Notes: generated by a model not told the origin, from the letters alone. A DNA stretch of 64,000 nt from Bowmanella denitrificans (GCF_039522935.1 NZ_BAAAEI010000010.1:124001-188000); one strand, 5' to 3'; shown: positions 1 to 9,646, counted from the first letter of the stretch. Program-made: numbers and translations.

Positions 1-1034
1 CCTTAAGTGGCCAGCAGGAGCCACGTCCGCGCTGGAAGCGGGCGGTGGATGAGATGTCTGATATTGAATCGCTCGGTTTTGCCATTGGTAAGGTTTATGT
101 CGATAAATACTTCCCGGAAAGTTCTAAACAGCAGATGTCTGAACTGGTGAAAAACCTGCGCACTGCCTTGGGTGAAAGGATTAAAAATCTGGATTGGATG
201 GGCGAAGAGACTAAGGTGAATGCCTTGGCGAAACTGGAAGCCTTCAGACCGAAAATCGGCTATCCGGATCAGTGGCAGTCTTTTGAAGGCCTGAGTATCA
301 GCCAGGATGACTTGTTGGGCAACGTGCACAACCTGCGCAAGTTCTTTAATGCCCAGGACATTGAACGCGAACTGAAGCCAACAGATCGTGAACGTTGGGG
401 TATGCCACCACAGCAAGTGAATGCCTATTACAACAGCTCATTTAACGAAATCGTTTTTCCTGCAGCCATCCTGCAGGCTCCTTTCTTTGATCCGAACGCT
501 GACCCAGCGGTTAACTATGGTGCCATTGGTGCGGTAATTGGCCATGAAATGGGCCACGGTTTTGACGACCAGGGCTCAAAATCTGATGCCCACGGCGTAC
601 AAACTAACTGGTGGACAGATGCAGACCGCACTGCATTTGAACAAAAAGCCGATATGCTGGCGGCCCAATACAGTGCATATGAACCCATCGAAGGCAATTT
701 TGTTAATGGTCGCAACAGCCTTGGCGAGAATATAGGCGATGTGGGTGGTCTTTCTATGGCTTACCATGCTTATAAACTGAGTCTTAATGGCAAAGAGGCC
801 CCGGTGATTGACGGCCTGACCGGTGATCAACGTTTCTTCCTGGCCTGGGCTCAGGTGTGGAAGGAAAAACGCACCGAACAGAGTATGTTGAACCAGTTAC
901 GCGCCGGCACGCATGCGCCTGGTCGCTACAGAGCACTGGCACCCAGAAACCACGATGCCTGGTATAAAGCCTTTAACGTGCAGCCTGGCGATGCGTTGTA
1001 TCTGGCGCCAGAAGAGCGTGTTCGTATCTGGTAA
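1..1034 (+). CDS. M13-family zinc metallopeptidase (PepO/neprilysin-like), C-terminal part
   Basis: This is the C-terminal ~343 residues of an M13 peptidase; the reading frame is open at the left edge, so the true start lies outside the window. The zinc site HEMGH is at about 543-557 and the third-ligand motif GENIGD about 180 bases later, the HExxH...ExxxD arrangement of M13 enzymes. The family tail ending in an ERVRIW-type sequence is intact. M13 enzymes cleave oligopeptides outside the cytoplasm; the signal sequence or lipobox cannot be seen here. A hairpin terminator follows 20 bases after the stop, so this is the last gene of its unit. Confidence 0.93.
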   Translation, partial: LSGQQEPRPRWKRAVDEMSDIESLGFAIGKVYVDKYFPESSKQQMSELVKNLRTALGERIKNLDWMGEETKVNALAKLEAFRPKIGYPDQWQSFEGLSISQDDLLGNVHNLRKFFNAQDIERELKPTDRERWGMPPQQVNAYYNSSFNEIVFPAAILQAPFFDPNADPAVNYGAIGAVIGHEMGHGFDDQGSKSDAHGVQTNWWTDADRTAFEQKADMLAAQYSAYEPIEGNFVNGRNSLGENIGDVGGLSMAYHAYKLSLNGKEAPVIDGLTGDQRFFLAWAQVWKEKRTEQSMLNQLRAGTHAPGRYRALAPRNHDAWYKAFNVQPGDALYLAPEERVRIW

Positions 1035-1053
1035 TCTGGCCCGACAGCCATAC

Positions 1054-1080
1054 AAAGCCGCCAATCTCTGGCGGCTTTTT
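1054..1080 (+). terminator. Rho-independent terminator after the M13 peptidase gene
   Basis: A perfect 9-bp stem (1054-1062 with 1070-1078), a 7-base loop and a run of T at the 3' side. Confidence 0.88.
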
Positions 1081-1173
1081 GTCCAGGGATGGACGCTACT
1101 GATGTATCAGACTCCACCCGGCACTTTTGCCTGAATAACAATCTATACTTTTGTTTTTTGGATACCCCATTCC

Positions 1174-2754
1174 ATGCAATTAGCTCGTCTTCGCCTGCTT
1201 CTGCTGCCTTTTTTTGCAGTTTATTTGTTTGCCTGTGCTGCCCCCCAGATTGATCCACCTAAGCAGATTACGATTCTGCACACCAATGACCATCATGGGC
1301 GCTTCTGGCGCAATGAGCAGGGCGAATATGGCATGGCGGCGCGTAAAACCCTGATTGACGCTATCAGGCAGGAAGTGGCGGCAAACGGCGGTGAGCTATT
1401 GCTGCTTTCTGGCGGTGACATTAACACCGGTGTGCCTGAATCAGACCTGCAGCAGGCCGAGCCGGATTTTCTGGGCATGCGAATGCTGGGCTATGACGCC
1501 ATGGCCTTGGGTAATCATGAGTTTGACAATCCCCTGGCGGTAATAGAAGAGCAGCGTCAGTGGGCAGGCTTTCCTATGCTATCTGCCAATATTTATGACA
1601 AGCGCACCGGTAAGCGCAAATATCAGGCCTATCAGATGTTTGAGCGTTTGGGGCTGCGTATTGCCGTGCTGGGCCTGACCACTGAGGATACCGCCAAAAT
1701 AGGCAATCCGGCCTTTATTGGTGAACTGGAGTTTCGCGATCCCAAGGCCGAAGCCGCGAAACTGGTGGCCGAGATTCAAACTAAGGAGCAACCTGATTTA
1801 ATCATTGCAGTGACCCATATGGGCCACTACGACGATGCCAACAGTGGCGTTAATGCGCCTGGTGATGTGGCTTTAGCCAGGGCATTACCCAAAGGAAGCC
1901 TGGCCATGGTCATCGGTGGTCATTCGCAGGAGCCGCTGTGTATGGAAAAACCCAACCACAATCGTACGGATTACCAACCAGGACAGGCCTGCCAGCCAGA
2001 CAAGCAAAATGGTACCTGGATTATGCAGGCCCATGAATGGGGTAAATACGTAGGCCGGGCCGACTTTACTTACCAGCAGGGCAAACTCAGTTTACGTCGT
2101 TATCAGTTATTACCGGTTAATTTGCAGGGCATGCCTGAACCGGCTATCAGTGAAAATACCCAGATGCTGCAATTACTTCGCCCTTATCAGGAAAAAGGTC
2201 AGGCTAAATTATCGGTGAAAATCGGCGAAACCCATGGGGGGTTCGAAGGTAACAGAGATAAAGTGAGGTTTGTGCAGACCAACCTTGGCCAGTTAATTGG
2301 TGCAGCGCAAATGCACAAGGTGGGGGCCGATTTGGCAATCATCAGTGGTGGCGGCATCCGTGATTCCATTGCCAGTGGAGACATCAGTTATAAACAAGTG
2401 TTAAAGGTACAGCCCTTCGGCAATACCCTTGCGTATGTGGATATGAAGGGCGAAACTTTGAGAGCATATCTGCTGAATGTGGCTGCCAAATCCCCGGATT
2501 CAGGTGCCTATGCACAGCTTTATAATGTGAAGGTCAGTGGCAAAGATGGGGTGATAGAGATTGCCGGTATGCCCTTGCAGTTAGAGCGACTTTATCGTCT
2601 TGCCCTGAACAGCTTTAATGCTTCGGGTGGTGATGGTTACCCCGTATTGCTTAAGTATCCTGGTTATGTGGATACCGGCTTTGTGGATGCCGAGGTTTTA
2701 CGTGAGTTTATTACCCTTAACAGTCCGCTGGATGCGCAAACCTTCGCCCCTTAG
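1174..2754 (+). CDS. ushA: UshA-type 5'-nucleotidase / UDP-sugar hydrolase, lipoprotein form
   Basis: A 526-residue bifunctional periplasmic enzyme that hydrolyses nucleotides and UDP-sugars for salvage. The N-terminal metallophosphatase domain has the metal motifs HTNDHH (about 36-41), GNHEFD, THMGHY and GGHSQ. The C-terminal 5'-nucleotidase domain includes GGGIRDS and a GGDGYP motif. The sequence follows E. coli UshA almost throughout. Instead of a cleaved signal peptide it begins with a type II signal ending LFAC, so Cys21 should be lipidated; Vibrio NutA-type 5'-nucleotidases are also lipid-anchored. The ATG at 1174 is used because it gives a complete lipoprotein signal, though its ribosome site is weak. 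Confidence 0.94.
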   Translation: MQLARLRLLLLPFFAVYLFACAAPQIDPPKQITILHTNDHHGRFWRNEQGEYGMAARKTLIDAIRQEVAANGGELLLLSGGDINTGVPESDLQQAEPDFLGMRMLGYDAMALGNHEFDNPLAVIEEQRQWAGFPMLSANIYDKRTGKRKYQAYQMFERLGLRIAVLGLTTEDTAKIGNPAFIGELEFRDPKAEAAKLVAEIQTKEQPDLIIAVTHMGHYDDANSGVNAPGDVALARALPKGSLAMVIGGHSQEPLCMEKPNHNRTDYQPGQACQPDKQNGTWIMQAHEWGKYVGRADFTYQQGKLSLRRYQLLPVNLQGMPEPAISENTQMLQLLRPYQEKGQAKLSVKIGETHGGFEGNRDKVRFVQTNLGQLIGAAQMHKVGADLAIISGGGIRDSIASGDISYKQVLKVQPFGNTLAYVDMKGETLRAYLLNVAAKSPDSGAYAQLYNVKVSGKDGVIEIAGMPLQLERLYRLALNSFNASGGDGYPVLLKYPGYVDTGFVDAEVLREFITLNSPLDAQTFAP

Positions 2755-2787
2755 GCCTGATTGCTGGATGAAAAGGTTAATTTGCTG

Positions 2788-2817
2788 TTGCACTTGTATT
2801 AAAGCGATGGCCATAAT
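2788..2817 (+). promoter_or_regulatory. possible sigma-70 promoter for the DUF1232 gene
   Basis: TTGCAC (2788-2793) and CATAAT (2812-2817) are separated by 18 bases, about 65 bases before the start codon. The match is fair but is pattern-based only. Confidence 0.35.
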
Positions 2818-2883
2818 CTGCCATTACAACCCGACTTGCATCGGGACATACTAACTACAAATTTAGCAACAGGGAGCAACCAC

Positions 2884-3453
2884 ATGGCATTGACTATTAA
2901 CTTTGATCTTCAGGAACAGGACCTGGATTATTATCGCCAGATGATGCAAAAAACGCAGGATGCGGTGCGTGATCTGGACCGCACCGAGGTACTGACCGCG
3001 GCTCGCAAGCTGGCTACCGAAGTGCGTGATGAAGTTCCAGAGTTTGTTGCCAGCCGTCTGCTGCAGCTCGAACAGCTGGTCAATATGGTAGAAGACAGTG
3101 ACTGGGATCTGACCGAAGAAGAGAAGCTGGATGTGCTAAGTGCACTGGCTTATTTTGCCAAGGCCGAGGACTTAATTGATGACAGATTGCCTGTACTGGG
3201 CTTTTTGGATGACGCCATTATGATTGAGTTGGTGGCCCGTGAGCTGGCTGACGACCTGAAGGCCTACGAAGAGTTTTGCGTATATCGTCACAATGAAATT
3301 GAGCGTCGTGGTGAGCAGGCTCACACGACTAAAGCCGACTGGCTGGAAGCCAAACGTAAGGAGCTGCATGCATGGATGCGCCGTCGTCGCTCCGAAAAAC
3401 GCAGTGGCAGTGGCTCGGCGGGATTCCGCTCGTTCTTCTCGTTCCGCGGCTAA
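2884..3453 (+). CDS. YkvA/DUF1232-family protein
   Basis: A 189-residue protein. Residues about 85-120 carry the DUF1232 signature: a helix, then LPVLGFLDDA and a following helix. The N-terminal part is acidic and helical. The C-terminus is strongly basic (RRRRSEK) and ends in a Ser/Gly/Phe-rich tail. DUF1232 proteins are small, often membrane-linked proteins of unknown function. The ATG at 2884 is chosen because AGGGAG lies 8 bases upstream; an earlier in-frame start at 2836 has no such site. It stands alone between a nucleotidase gene and a convergent lipoprotein gene. Confidence 0.8.
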   Translation: MALTINFDLQEQDLDYYRQMMQKTQDAVRDLDRTEVLTAARKLATEVRDEVPEFVASRLLQLEQLVNMVEDSDWDLTEEEKLDVLSALAYFAKAEDLIDDRLPVLGFLDDAIMIELVARELADDLKAYEEFCVYRHNEIERRGEQAHTTKADWLEAKRKELHAWMRRRRSEKRSGSGSAGFRSFFSFRG

Positions 3454-3472
3454 TTGTCGTAGGGCATAAATT

Positions 3473-3500
3473 AAAAAGCCGCCTGGTTGGCGGCTTGTTT
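3473..3500. terminator. bidirectional terminator between convergent genes
   Basis: An 8-bp perfect stem (3476-3483 with 3489-3496) with A residues on the left and T residues on the right, so it can end transcripts from both the DUF1232 gene and the facing lipoprotein gene. Confidence 0.8.
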
Positions 3501-3516
3501 CAAGTGCTAACTGATC

Positions 3517-3783
3517 TTAGCGTTTGTCAGTACCGGTAGCACCGGTAATACTGGAATGAATCGTATGCATGGTATTGCGGGCTTCTTCCCGCTCTGCATC
3601 AATCTGTGCCTGTGTTTTGCACTTTTTCATCTTTAACATGCTGCCAGTAGTGCGTTCAGCTCGGCAAATCATATCGTCGCGTTCGGCACTCTGATTATTC
3701 GCGGCAACCTGGCCATCTGACTTGTTTCCTGCACAGCCTCCTATGGCAAGTGCCACAGCAGCGACAATAAGTAGCTTTTTCAT
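3517..3783 (-). CDS. small putative lipoprotein, unknown function
   Basis: An 88-residue protein with a lipoprotein signal ending IGGC (Cys17), then a polar sequence with four further regions rich in charged residues and two later Cys. Nothing in it identifies a family. It lies 127 bases downstream of yeaH on the same strand and ends just before a bidirectional terminator. The short basic start followed by a hydrophobic core and lipobox supports it being real. Confidence 0.72.
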   Translation of the reverse strand: MKKLLIVAAVALAIGGCAGNKSDGQVAANNQSAERDDMICRAERTTGSMLKMKKCKTQAQIDAEREEARNTMHTIHSSITGATGTDKR

Positions 3784-3910
3784 AGGTTTAGTTTCCCTGT
3801 TTATAGTGAATTATTGAAGTCCTTTGGCTTCAAGTATAACGCTACACCAAAGATGCAACGAACAACAAGTAAACAAATGTAACCAAGATGTTACCGGGTG
3901 GCCTGGCGCG

Positions 3911-5179
3911 TTATGCAACCTGCTTTTTAAACAGCTCGCGAAATACCGGGTATATATCCTCCACCGAGCGAATATGTTTCATGGCAAAGTTATCGTGCAA
4001 GGTGGCCAGGGCTTCATACTCCCGCCACAAACTTTGATGCTGTCGCTGGGTGATTTCGATGTAGGCATAGTAGCGAACCAAGGGCAACAGGCGCTCGTCC
4101 AGTAAGCTTGCACATTGTGGCGAATCGTCTGCCCAGTTGTCTCCATCTGAGGCTTGTGCGGCATAGATATTCCATTCTCCCCTTGGATAGCGGGCCTGAA
4201 CGATTTCGTCCATTAACTTAAGGGCGCTGGATACAATAGTGCCACCGGTTTCCTGTGAATAGAAAAATTCCTGTTCGTCTACTTCCTTAGCCTGGGTATG
4301 GTGGCGAATATAGACCACGTCGACATTTTTGTAAGTGCGGGTTAAGAACAGGTAGAGCAGAATATAGAATCGCTTAGCCATGTCCTTGGTGGCCTGGTCC
4401 ATAGAGCCGGACACATCCATCAGGCAAAACATCACGGCTTTACTGGTGGGCAAGGGGCGTTTTTCAAAGTTGCGAAAACGCAGATCAATGGTATCCAGAA
4501 ACGGCACTCTGGCAATGCGCGACTTAAGCTCTGCAATCTGCTTTTCCAGCTCGATAATGTCCAGCTCATGGTCGTGTTTGTCGTTCTTTAGGGCCTGAAG
4601 CTCAGCTTCCAGCTCACGCAGTGCCTTGCGTTTACCACCGGTCAGGGCGATTCGCCGGGCCATGGAGCCGCGCAGTGAACGGACAATATCCAGATTACTG
4701 GGCACCCCGTCGGTTTTAAACCCTGCCCGGTAGGTTTTGTATTCCACCAATTTGTCCAACTGGTTTTTTTTCAGATTGGGCAAGGCCAGGTCTTCGAACA
4801 GCAAATCCAGATATTCGTCTTTGGATATCTGAAAAACAAAATCATCCTGCCCTTCGCCACTGTCAGAGGCATTGCCTTTGCCCGCACCACCGCCTTGTCC
4901 GCCCAGTGGGCGTTGAATACGGTCACCCTGACTGAACTGATCATTACCAGGGTGAACCATATCCCTAACGCCACCTTTGCCGGTGTGGAATATGGGCTCT
5001 TTGATATCCCGGGTGGGGATATTAACACTTTCCCCGGTGTCTATATCGGTGACACTGCGTCTGGACACCGCATCTGACACCGCCTTCTTGATTTGTTGCT
5101 TGTAACGGCGGATAAAGCGCTGCCGGTTGACAGTGCTTTTACCCTTACTGTTTGCTCTGCGGTCAATAAAATGCGCCAT
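3911..5179 (-). CDS. yeaH: YeaH/YhbH (UPF0229, DUF444) family protein
   Basis: A 422-residue UPF0229 protein. The N-terminus MAHFIDRRxNxKGKS is typical of the family, and the C-terminal half has a von Willebrand A-like segment with a DVSGSM metal-binding motif. In E. coli yeaH is co-transcribed with the kinase gene yeaG and linked to stress and nitrogen-limitation responses; its biochemical role is unsettled. I set the start at 5179 because GAGGTAG precedes it and the conserved N-terminus begins there; the frame extends further upstream without a good site. It starts 16 bases after yeaG ends, so the two form an operon. No spoVR gene follows. Confidence 0.93.
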   Translation of the reverse strand: MAHFIDRRANSKGKSTVNRQRFIRRYKQQIKKAVSDAVSRRSVTDIDTGESVNIPTRDIKEPIFHTGKGGVRDMVHPGNDQFSQGDRIQRPLGGQGGGAGKGNASDSGEGQDDFVFQISKDEYLDLLFEDLALPNLKKNQLDKLVEYKTYRAGFKTDGVPSNLDIVRSLRGSMARRIALTGGKRKALRELEAELQALKNDKHDHELDIIELEKQIAELKSRIARVPFLDTIDLRFRNFEKRPLPTSKAVMFCLMDVSGSMDQATKDMAKRFYILLYLFLTRTYKNVDVVYIRHHTQAKEVDEQEFFYSQETGGTIVSSALKLMDEIVQARYPRGEWNIYAAQASDGDNWADDSPQCASLLDERLLPLVRYYAYIEITQRQHQSLWREYEALATLHDNFAMKHIRSVEDIYPVFRELFKKQVA

Positions 5180-5195
5180 ACCACTACCTCGCGCT

Positions 5196-7118
5196 TTAGG
5201 ATGACTTACGCACGCGTAGATACCATTCACACAGCAGCCTTACCTGTTTCTTGGTGTAGCCTTTTTCCGTCATGCGCTTAACAAAGTCGTCATGTTTTTT
5301 CTGATCTTCGGCGCTGCTTTTGGCGTTGAAGGAAATCACCGGCAGCAGATCTTCGGTATTAGAGAACATTTTTTTCTCTATAACGGTGCGCAGTTTTTCA
5401 TAACTGGTCCAGGCCGGGTTTTTCCCTTTGTTGTTGGCTCGGGCACGCAACACAAAGTTAACGATTTCATTTCTGAAGTCTTTGGGATTACTGATACCCG
5501 CAGGTTTTTCGATTTTTTCCAGTTCGGCATTTAATGCTTCACGGTCAAATAACTGACCGGTCTCTGGATCCCGGTATTCCTGATCCTGGATCCAGAAATC
5601 CGCATAAGTCACATAACGGTCGAACAGGTTCTGGCCATATTCTGAATAAGATTCCAGATAAGCGGTCTGAATCTCTTTGCCGATAAACTCCACATATTTG
5701 GGTACCAGGTAGCCCTTTAAAAACTCTTTGTAGCGCTCGGTGGTGTCCTGGGGAAATTGCTCCCGCTCGACCTGGCGTTCCAATACATAAAACAGATGAA
5801 CCGGGTTGGCTGCCACTTCCTGAGCGTCGAAGTTAAACACCTTGGACAGGATTTTAAAGGCAAAACGGGTAGACAGACCTTCCATGCCTTCGTCCACGCC
5901 CGCATAGTCACGATATTCCTGATATGACTTGGCTTTAGGGTCGGTGTCTTTCAGGCTTTCGCCGTCATATACCCGCATTTTGGAGTAAATACTGGAATTC
6001 TCAGGTTCTTTGAGCCGTGACAGCACACTGAACTGAGACAGAATTTCCAGCGTACCAGGTGCACAAGGGGCACCGGTTAATTCGCTGCTTTCTATCAGTT
6101 TGCGATATATGCGCTGCTCTTCGCTGACCCGCAGGCAATAGGGCACTTTGACAATATACACCCGGTCGAGAAAGGCCTCGTTATTGCGGTTATTACGAAA
6201 ACTCATCCACTCTGATTCATTGGAGTGCGCCAGAATAATGCCGTCGAAGGGCAGGGCAGAGAAGCCTTCGGTGGGATTGTAGTTGCCTTCCTGCGTGGCC
6301 GTAAGCAAAGGATGCAGCACTTTGATCGGGGCCTTGAACATTTCCACAAATTCCATCAGGCCCTGATTGGCCTTGCACAGTGCCCCCGAATAACTGTAAG
6401 CGTCCGGGTCATTCTGGGCAAAGGTCTCCAGTTTACGGATATCCACTTTACCCACCAGAGACGAGATGTCCTGATTGTTGTCATCACCGGGCTCGGTTTT
6501 GGCCACGGCGATTTGATCCAATACCGAGGGGTGCATTTTCACCACCCGGAACTTGGAAATATCGCCATTGAATTCATGCAGGCGTTTTCTGGCCCAGGGC
6601 GACATAATGGTTTTCAGGTAGCGCTTAGGAATGCCGTATTCTTTTTCCAGGATCTCGCCGTCTTCTGAGACATTAAACAATGACAGGGGATGGTCATTCA
6701 CCGGTGAACCTTTCAGGCAATACACTGGTACTTTTTGCATCAGTTCTTTGAGTTTCTCGGCCAGCGATGACTTACCGCCGCCCACCGGACCAAGCAAATA
6801 GAGTATTTGTTTTTTCTCTTCCAGGCCCTGAGCCGAATGTTTCAGGTAGGAGACAATCTGCTCGATGGATTCTTCCATGCCGAAAAAGTCAGAGAAAGAC
6901 GGGTACCTGGCAATGGTGCGGTTGGAAAAGATACGGCTAAGTGCCGGTTCCTGGGAGGTATCCACCATTTCCGGCTCGCCAATGGCCAATAACAGACGTT
7001 CAGCGGCATTCGCATAGGCTGTTTTGTCCTGCTTACACAGGTCAAGAAATTCGCTGATACTGTATTCTTCTTCTTTGTGAGCTTCATATCGTTGTTGGTA
7101 GTGCTCGAAAATACCCAT
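5196..7118 (-). CDS. yeaG: PrkA-type serine protein kinase YeaG
   Basis: A 640-residue PrkA-family protein. The AAA-like N-terminal domain has a Walker A motif GPVGGGKSS near residue 113, and the C-terminal PrkA kinase domain follows. PrkA proteins act with the YeaH partner in stress and stationary-phase signalling; the E. coli protein affects metabolic adaptation under nitrogen starvation. The start at 7118 is preceded by GGAGGTGG at ideal spacing and gives the conserved MGIFEHYQ N-terminus. It is the first gene of the yeaG-yeaH unit, with a ~300-base regulatory region shared with the divergent dcp gene. Confidence 0.95.
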   Translation of the reverse strand: MGIFEHYQQRYEAHKEEEYSISEFLDLCKQDKTAYANAAERLLLAIGEPEMVDTSQEPALSRIFSNRTIARYPSFSDFFGMEESIEQIVSYLKHSAQGLEEKKQILYLLGPVGGGKSSLAEKLKELMQKVPVYCLKGSPVNDHPLSLFNVSEDGEILEKEYGIPKRYLKTIMSPWARKRLHEFNGDISKFRVVKMHPSVLDQIAVAKTEPGDDNNQDISSLVGKVDIRKLETFAQNDPDAYSYSGALCKANQGLMEFVEMFKAPIKVLHPLLTATQEGNYNPTEGFSALPFDGIILAHSNESEWMSFRNNRNNEAFLDRVYIVKVPYCLRVSEEQRIYRKLIESSELTGAPCAPGTLEILSQFSVLSRLKEPENSSIYSKMRVYDGESLKDTDPKAKSYQEYRDYAGVDEGMEGLSTRFAFKILSKVFNFDAQEVAANPVHLFYVLERQVEREQFPQDTTERYKEFLKGYLVPKYVEFIGKEIQTAYLESYSEYGQNLFDRYVTYADFWIQDQEYRDPETGQLFDREALNAELEKIEKPAGISNPKDFRNEIVNFVLRARANNKGKNPAWTSYEKLRTVIEKKMFSNTEDLLPVISFNAKSSAEDQKKHDDFVKRMTEKGYTKKQVRLLCEWYLRVRKSS

Positions 7119-7217
7119 AGCCACCTCCGGGATAATCAACTGAAATCACGCGATTGAGAAAAGAGCAGGTACTTGATGACCCTACCTAAAGGTTAGACCC
7201 TATTTTCTGCCTCTGTG

Positions 7218-7242
7218 TTGCAATTTGCAGATTTCATTGCAA
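7218..7242. promoter_or_regulatory. inverted repeat in the yeaG/dcp divergent promoter region
   Basis: TTGCAAT and ATTGCAA form 7-bp arms around an 11-base spacer in the ~300-base gap between yeaG and dcp. It has the size of a dimeric regulator site. I cannot name the regulator, and I see no convincing sigma-54 box. Confidence 0.4.
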
Positions 7243-7421
7243 AAAATTGTATTGAGGTCCTGACAGGCGGCACGTCAATGCCGACTCGCTAAAGGGACGG
7301 CTTACTGCGATGGAAACAATTTTTAACCAAAAGACACTGGACCTGACTGACACGGGCATGGGCTTCTTGTTCTACTGTGGGTAAACTGCGTTTTTTCACC
7401 TGCCGCGAGAAGCCTAAACAC

Positions 7422-9602
7422 ATGAAAAAATTCTCTTACCCTATCGTTAAAATCGCCGTGGCAGCGGCATTACTTGGCCCCCTGGCGGCTTGCCAGCAAA
7501 CACCGCCAGAGTCAGTCAGTGCTGCGCAAGCACAAGTTCAATCCGCCAATGCGTTGTTGGCTGAGTGGTCCGGTCCTTATGGTGGTGTGCCGGCATTTGA
7601 CAAAATGCAGCTATCTCAGGTAAAGCCCGCACTGGAAACGGCCATGGCGGCGCAGTTAACAGAGCTTGACAAGATTGCCAACAATCCGGCCCCGCCCAGC
7701 TTTGAAAATACCATTGTTGCTTATGAGCGCACCGGTAAAGAACTGGACAGAGTATTTACCTATTACGGAATCCTCAGTTCCAACCTGTCCAGCCCAGAGT
7801 TTCGCGCCATCCAAAAAGACATGGCACCCAAACTGTCAGCCTTTAATTCCCGTATCGTGCAAAACGACAAGCTATTTGCCCGGATTAAAGCGGTGTATGA
7901 AAGTGATGATTTAAGCACATTACGTCCCGATCAGCAGCGCCTGGCGTACCTGATCTATGACAGCTTCGCCAGTAATGGCGCAACCCTGGATGATGAGGCA
8001 AAGGCGCGTTACGCGGCCATTAATCTGGAATTGTCCAAGCTGCATACCCAGTTTGCCAATAACGTCCTGGCGGACGAGGAAAATTACGTATTATTCCTGG
8101 ATAAGGCCCAACTGAGTGGCTTACCTGAATCACTGGTTAACGCGGCTGCGCAGGCAGCCAAAGACAGAGGCCAGCCGGGTAAATACGCCATCACTAATAC
8201 CCGCTCATCCATGGATCCATTTCTGACCTTCTCTGATCAACGTGACTTGCGCGAGAAGGTGTGGCGTACCTATTACAACCGAGGTGATAACGGCGACAGT
8301 TATGACAATAACGCCATTATTGCCGACATTCTTAAATTGCGGCATGAACGGGTGCAATTGCTGGGGTATGACAATTATGCCCAGTGGCGATTGTCTAACC
8401 GCATGGCCAAAACGCCGGAAAATGCCATGCAATTGATGCAAGCGGTTTGGCCGGCAGCCATTGCCCGGGTGAAAGAAGAAGTCAAGGATATGCAGGCGGT
8501 GGCCGATGCTGAAGGGGCTAACATCAAGATTCAGCCATGGGATTATCGTTATTACGCGGAAAAAGTGCGTAAAGCTAAATATGATCTGGACTCAGATGAA
8601 GTGAAGCAGTATCTGCAACTGGATAAGTTGCGCCAGGCCATGTTCTATGTGGCAGGACGTTTGTTTAACTTCGACTTTACGCCCGTTCCGCAAGGTAGTG
8701 TGCCGGTATTCCATCCTGATGTGCAAGTGTTTGAAGTGAAGGACAAAACCAGTGGTGAACTGGTAGGATTGTGGTATCTGGATCCTTTTGCCCGCCAGGG
8801 CAAACGCAGTGGTGCCTGGGCTAACAGCTATCGCAGCCACACCAGTTTTGATGGTGCGAAAACCGTGCTGTCTTCCAACAATTCCAATTTTGTTAAAGGC
8901 GCACCGGGCGAAGCCGTGCTGATTTCCTGGGACGATGCCACTACGTTCTTCCACGAATTCGGCCATGCGCTGCATGCCTTGTCGTCCAAGGTTGCCTATC
9001 CTACCTTGAACAGCGGGGTAAGGGACTACACCGAGTTTCAGTCACAATTGTTAGAGCGCTGGCTGCTGACGGACGAGGTCATTAATAACTATCTGGTCCA
9101 CCATCGCACCGGCCAGCCTATTCCTGCCGAATTGGTGAGCAAAATTAAAAAAGCCGCCACCTTTAACGAAGGGTTTAAAACCACAGAGTATCTGGCTTCA
9201 GCCTTAGTGGATCTGAAACTGCATATGACAGACCCTACCAATATTGATGCCGACGCTTTTGAGCGGGATACCCTGAATGCGCTGGGCATGCCCAAAGAGC
9301 TGGTGATGCGGCATCGAACGCCGCAATTTGGCCATGTGTTTTCCGGCGAAGGCTATTCTGCCGGTTACTATGGCTATATGTGGGCAGAAGTGCTGACCTC
9401 GGATGCCGCGCAGGCATTTGCCGAAGCACCGGGCGGTTTTTACGACCAAGAGATGGCTGATAAACTGGTTAAGCACCTGTTCTCAATCAGAAATGCTCAG
9501 GATCCGGCGGAAGCGTACCGGGATTTTCGTGGCCGGGATGCCAAGGTGGAAGCGCTAATGCAAGACCGTGGCTTTCCATTAGGTAAAAGCGTAAAAATGT
9601 AA
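7422..9602 (+). CDS. dcp: M3A-family peptidyl-dipeptidase Dcp, lipoprotein form
   Basis: A 726-residue zinc peptidase that removes C-terminal dipeptides from peptides. The active site HEFGHALH is near residue 511, followed by the downstream M3 region EFQSQLLERW and a C-terminal GYSAGYYGY segment. The sequence is full length for Dcp. It starts with a lipoprotein signal ending LAAC, so it should be membrane-anchored in the periplasm. The ATG at 7422 is chosen because it begins this signal; an in-frame start 45 bases earlier adds a charged stretch with no function. A hairpin terminator follows the stop. Confidence 0.93.
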   Translation: MKKFSYPIVKIAVAAALLGPLAACQQTPPESVSAAQAQVQSANALLAEWSGPYGGVPAFDKMQLSQVKPALETAMAAQLTELDKIANNPAPPSFENTIVAYERTGKELDRVFTYYGILSSNLSSPEFRAIQKDMAPKLSAFNSRIVQNDKLFARIKAVYESDDLSTLRPDQQRLAYLIYDSFASNGATLDDEAKARYAAINLELSKLHTQFANNVLADEENYVLFLDKAQLSGLPESLVNAAAQAAKDRGQPGKYAITNTRSSMDPFLTFSDQRDLREKVWRTYYNRGDNGDSYDNNAIIADILKLRHERVQLLGYDNYAQWRLSNRMAKTPENAMQLMQAVWPAAIARVKEEVKDMQAVADAEGANIKIQPWDYRYYAEKVRKAKYDLDSDEVKQYLQLDKLRQAMFYVAGRLFNFDFTPVPQGSVPVFHPDVQVFEVKDKTSGELVGLWYLDPFARQGKRSGAWANSYRSHTSFDGAKTVLSSNNSNFVKGAPGEAVLISWDDATTFFHEFGHALHALSSKVAYPTLNSGVRDYTEFQSQLLERWLLTDEVINNYLVHHRTGQPIPAELVSKIKKAATFNEGFKTTEYLASALVDLKLHMTDPTNIDADAFERDTLNALGMPKELVMRHRTPQFGHVFSGEGYSAGYYGYMWAEVLTSDAAQAFAEAPGGFYDQEMADKLVKHLFSIRNAQDPAEAYRDFRGRDAKVEALMQDRGFPLGKSVKM

Positions 9603-9618
9603 CATGGATGGATAGCAA

Positions 9619-9646
9619 TAAGGCCGCAACAGCGGCCTTATGTTTA
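9619..9646 (+). terminator. terminator after dcp
   Basis: A 9-bp perfect stem (9619-9627 with 9632-9640) and a 4-base loop, with a short T-rich tail. It lies between the convergent dcp and DUF805 genes. Confidence 0.7.

Noticed and set aside
2836..2883. Upstream start for the DUF1232 gene
   Set aside because: No ribosome site; the ATG at 2884 is preceded by AGGGAG.
7119..7421. Sigma-54 promoter for yeaG
   Set aside because: I looked for the GG-N10-GC pattern on the minus strand and saw no convincing match.
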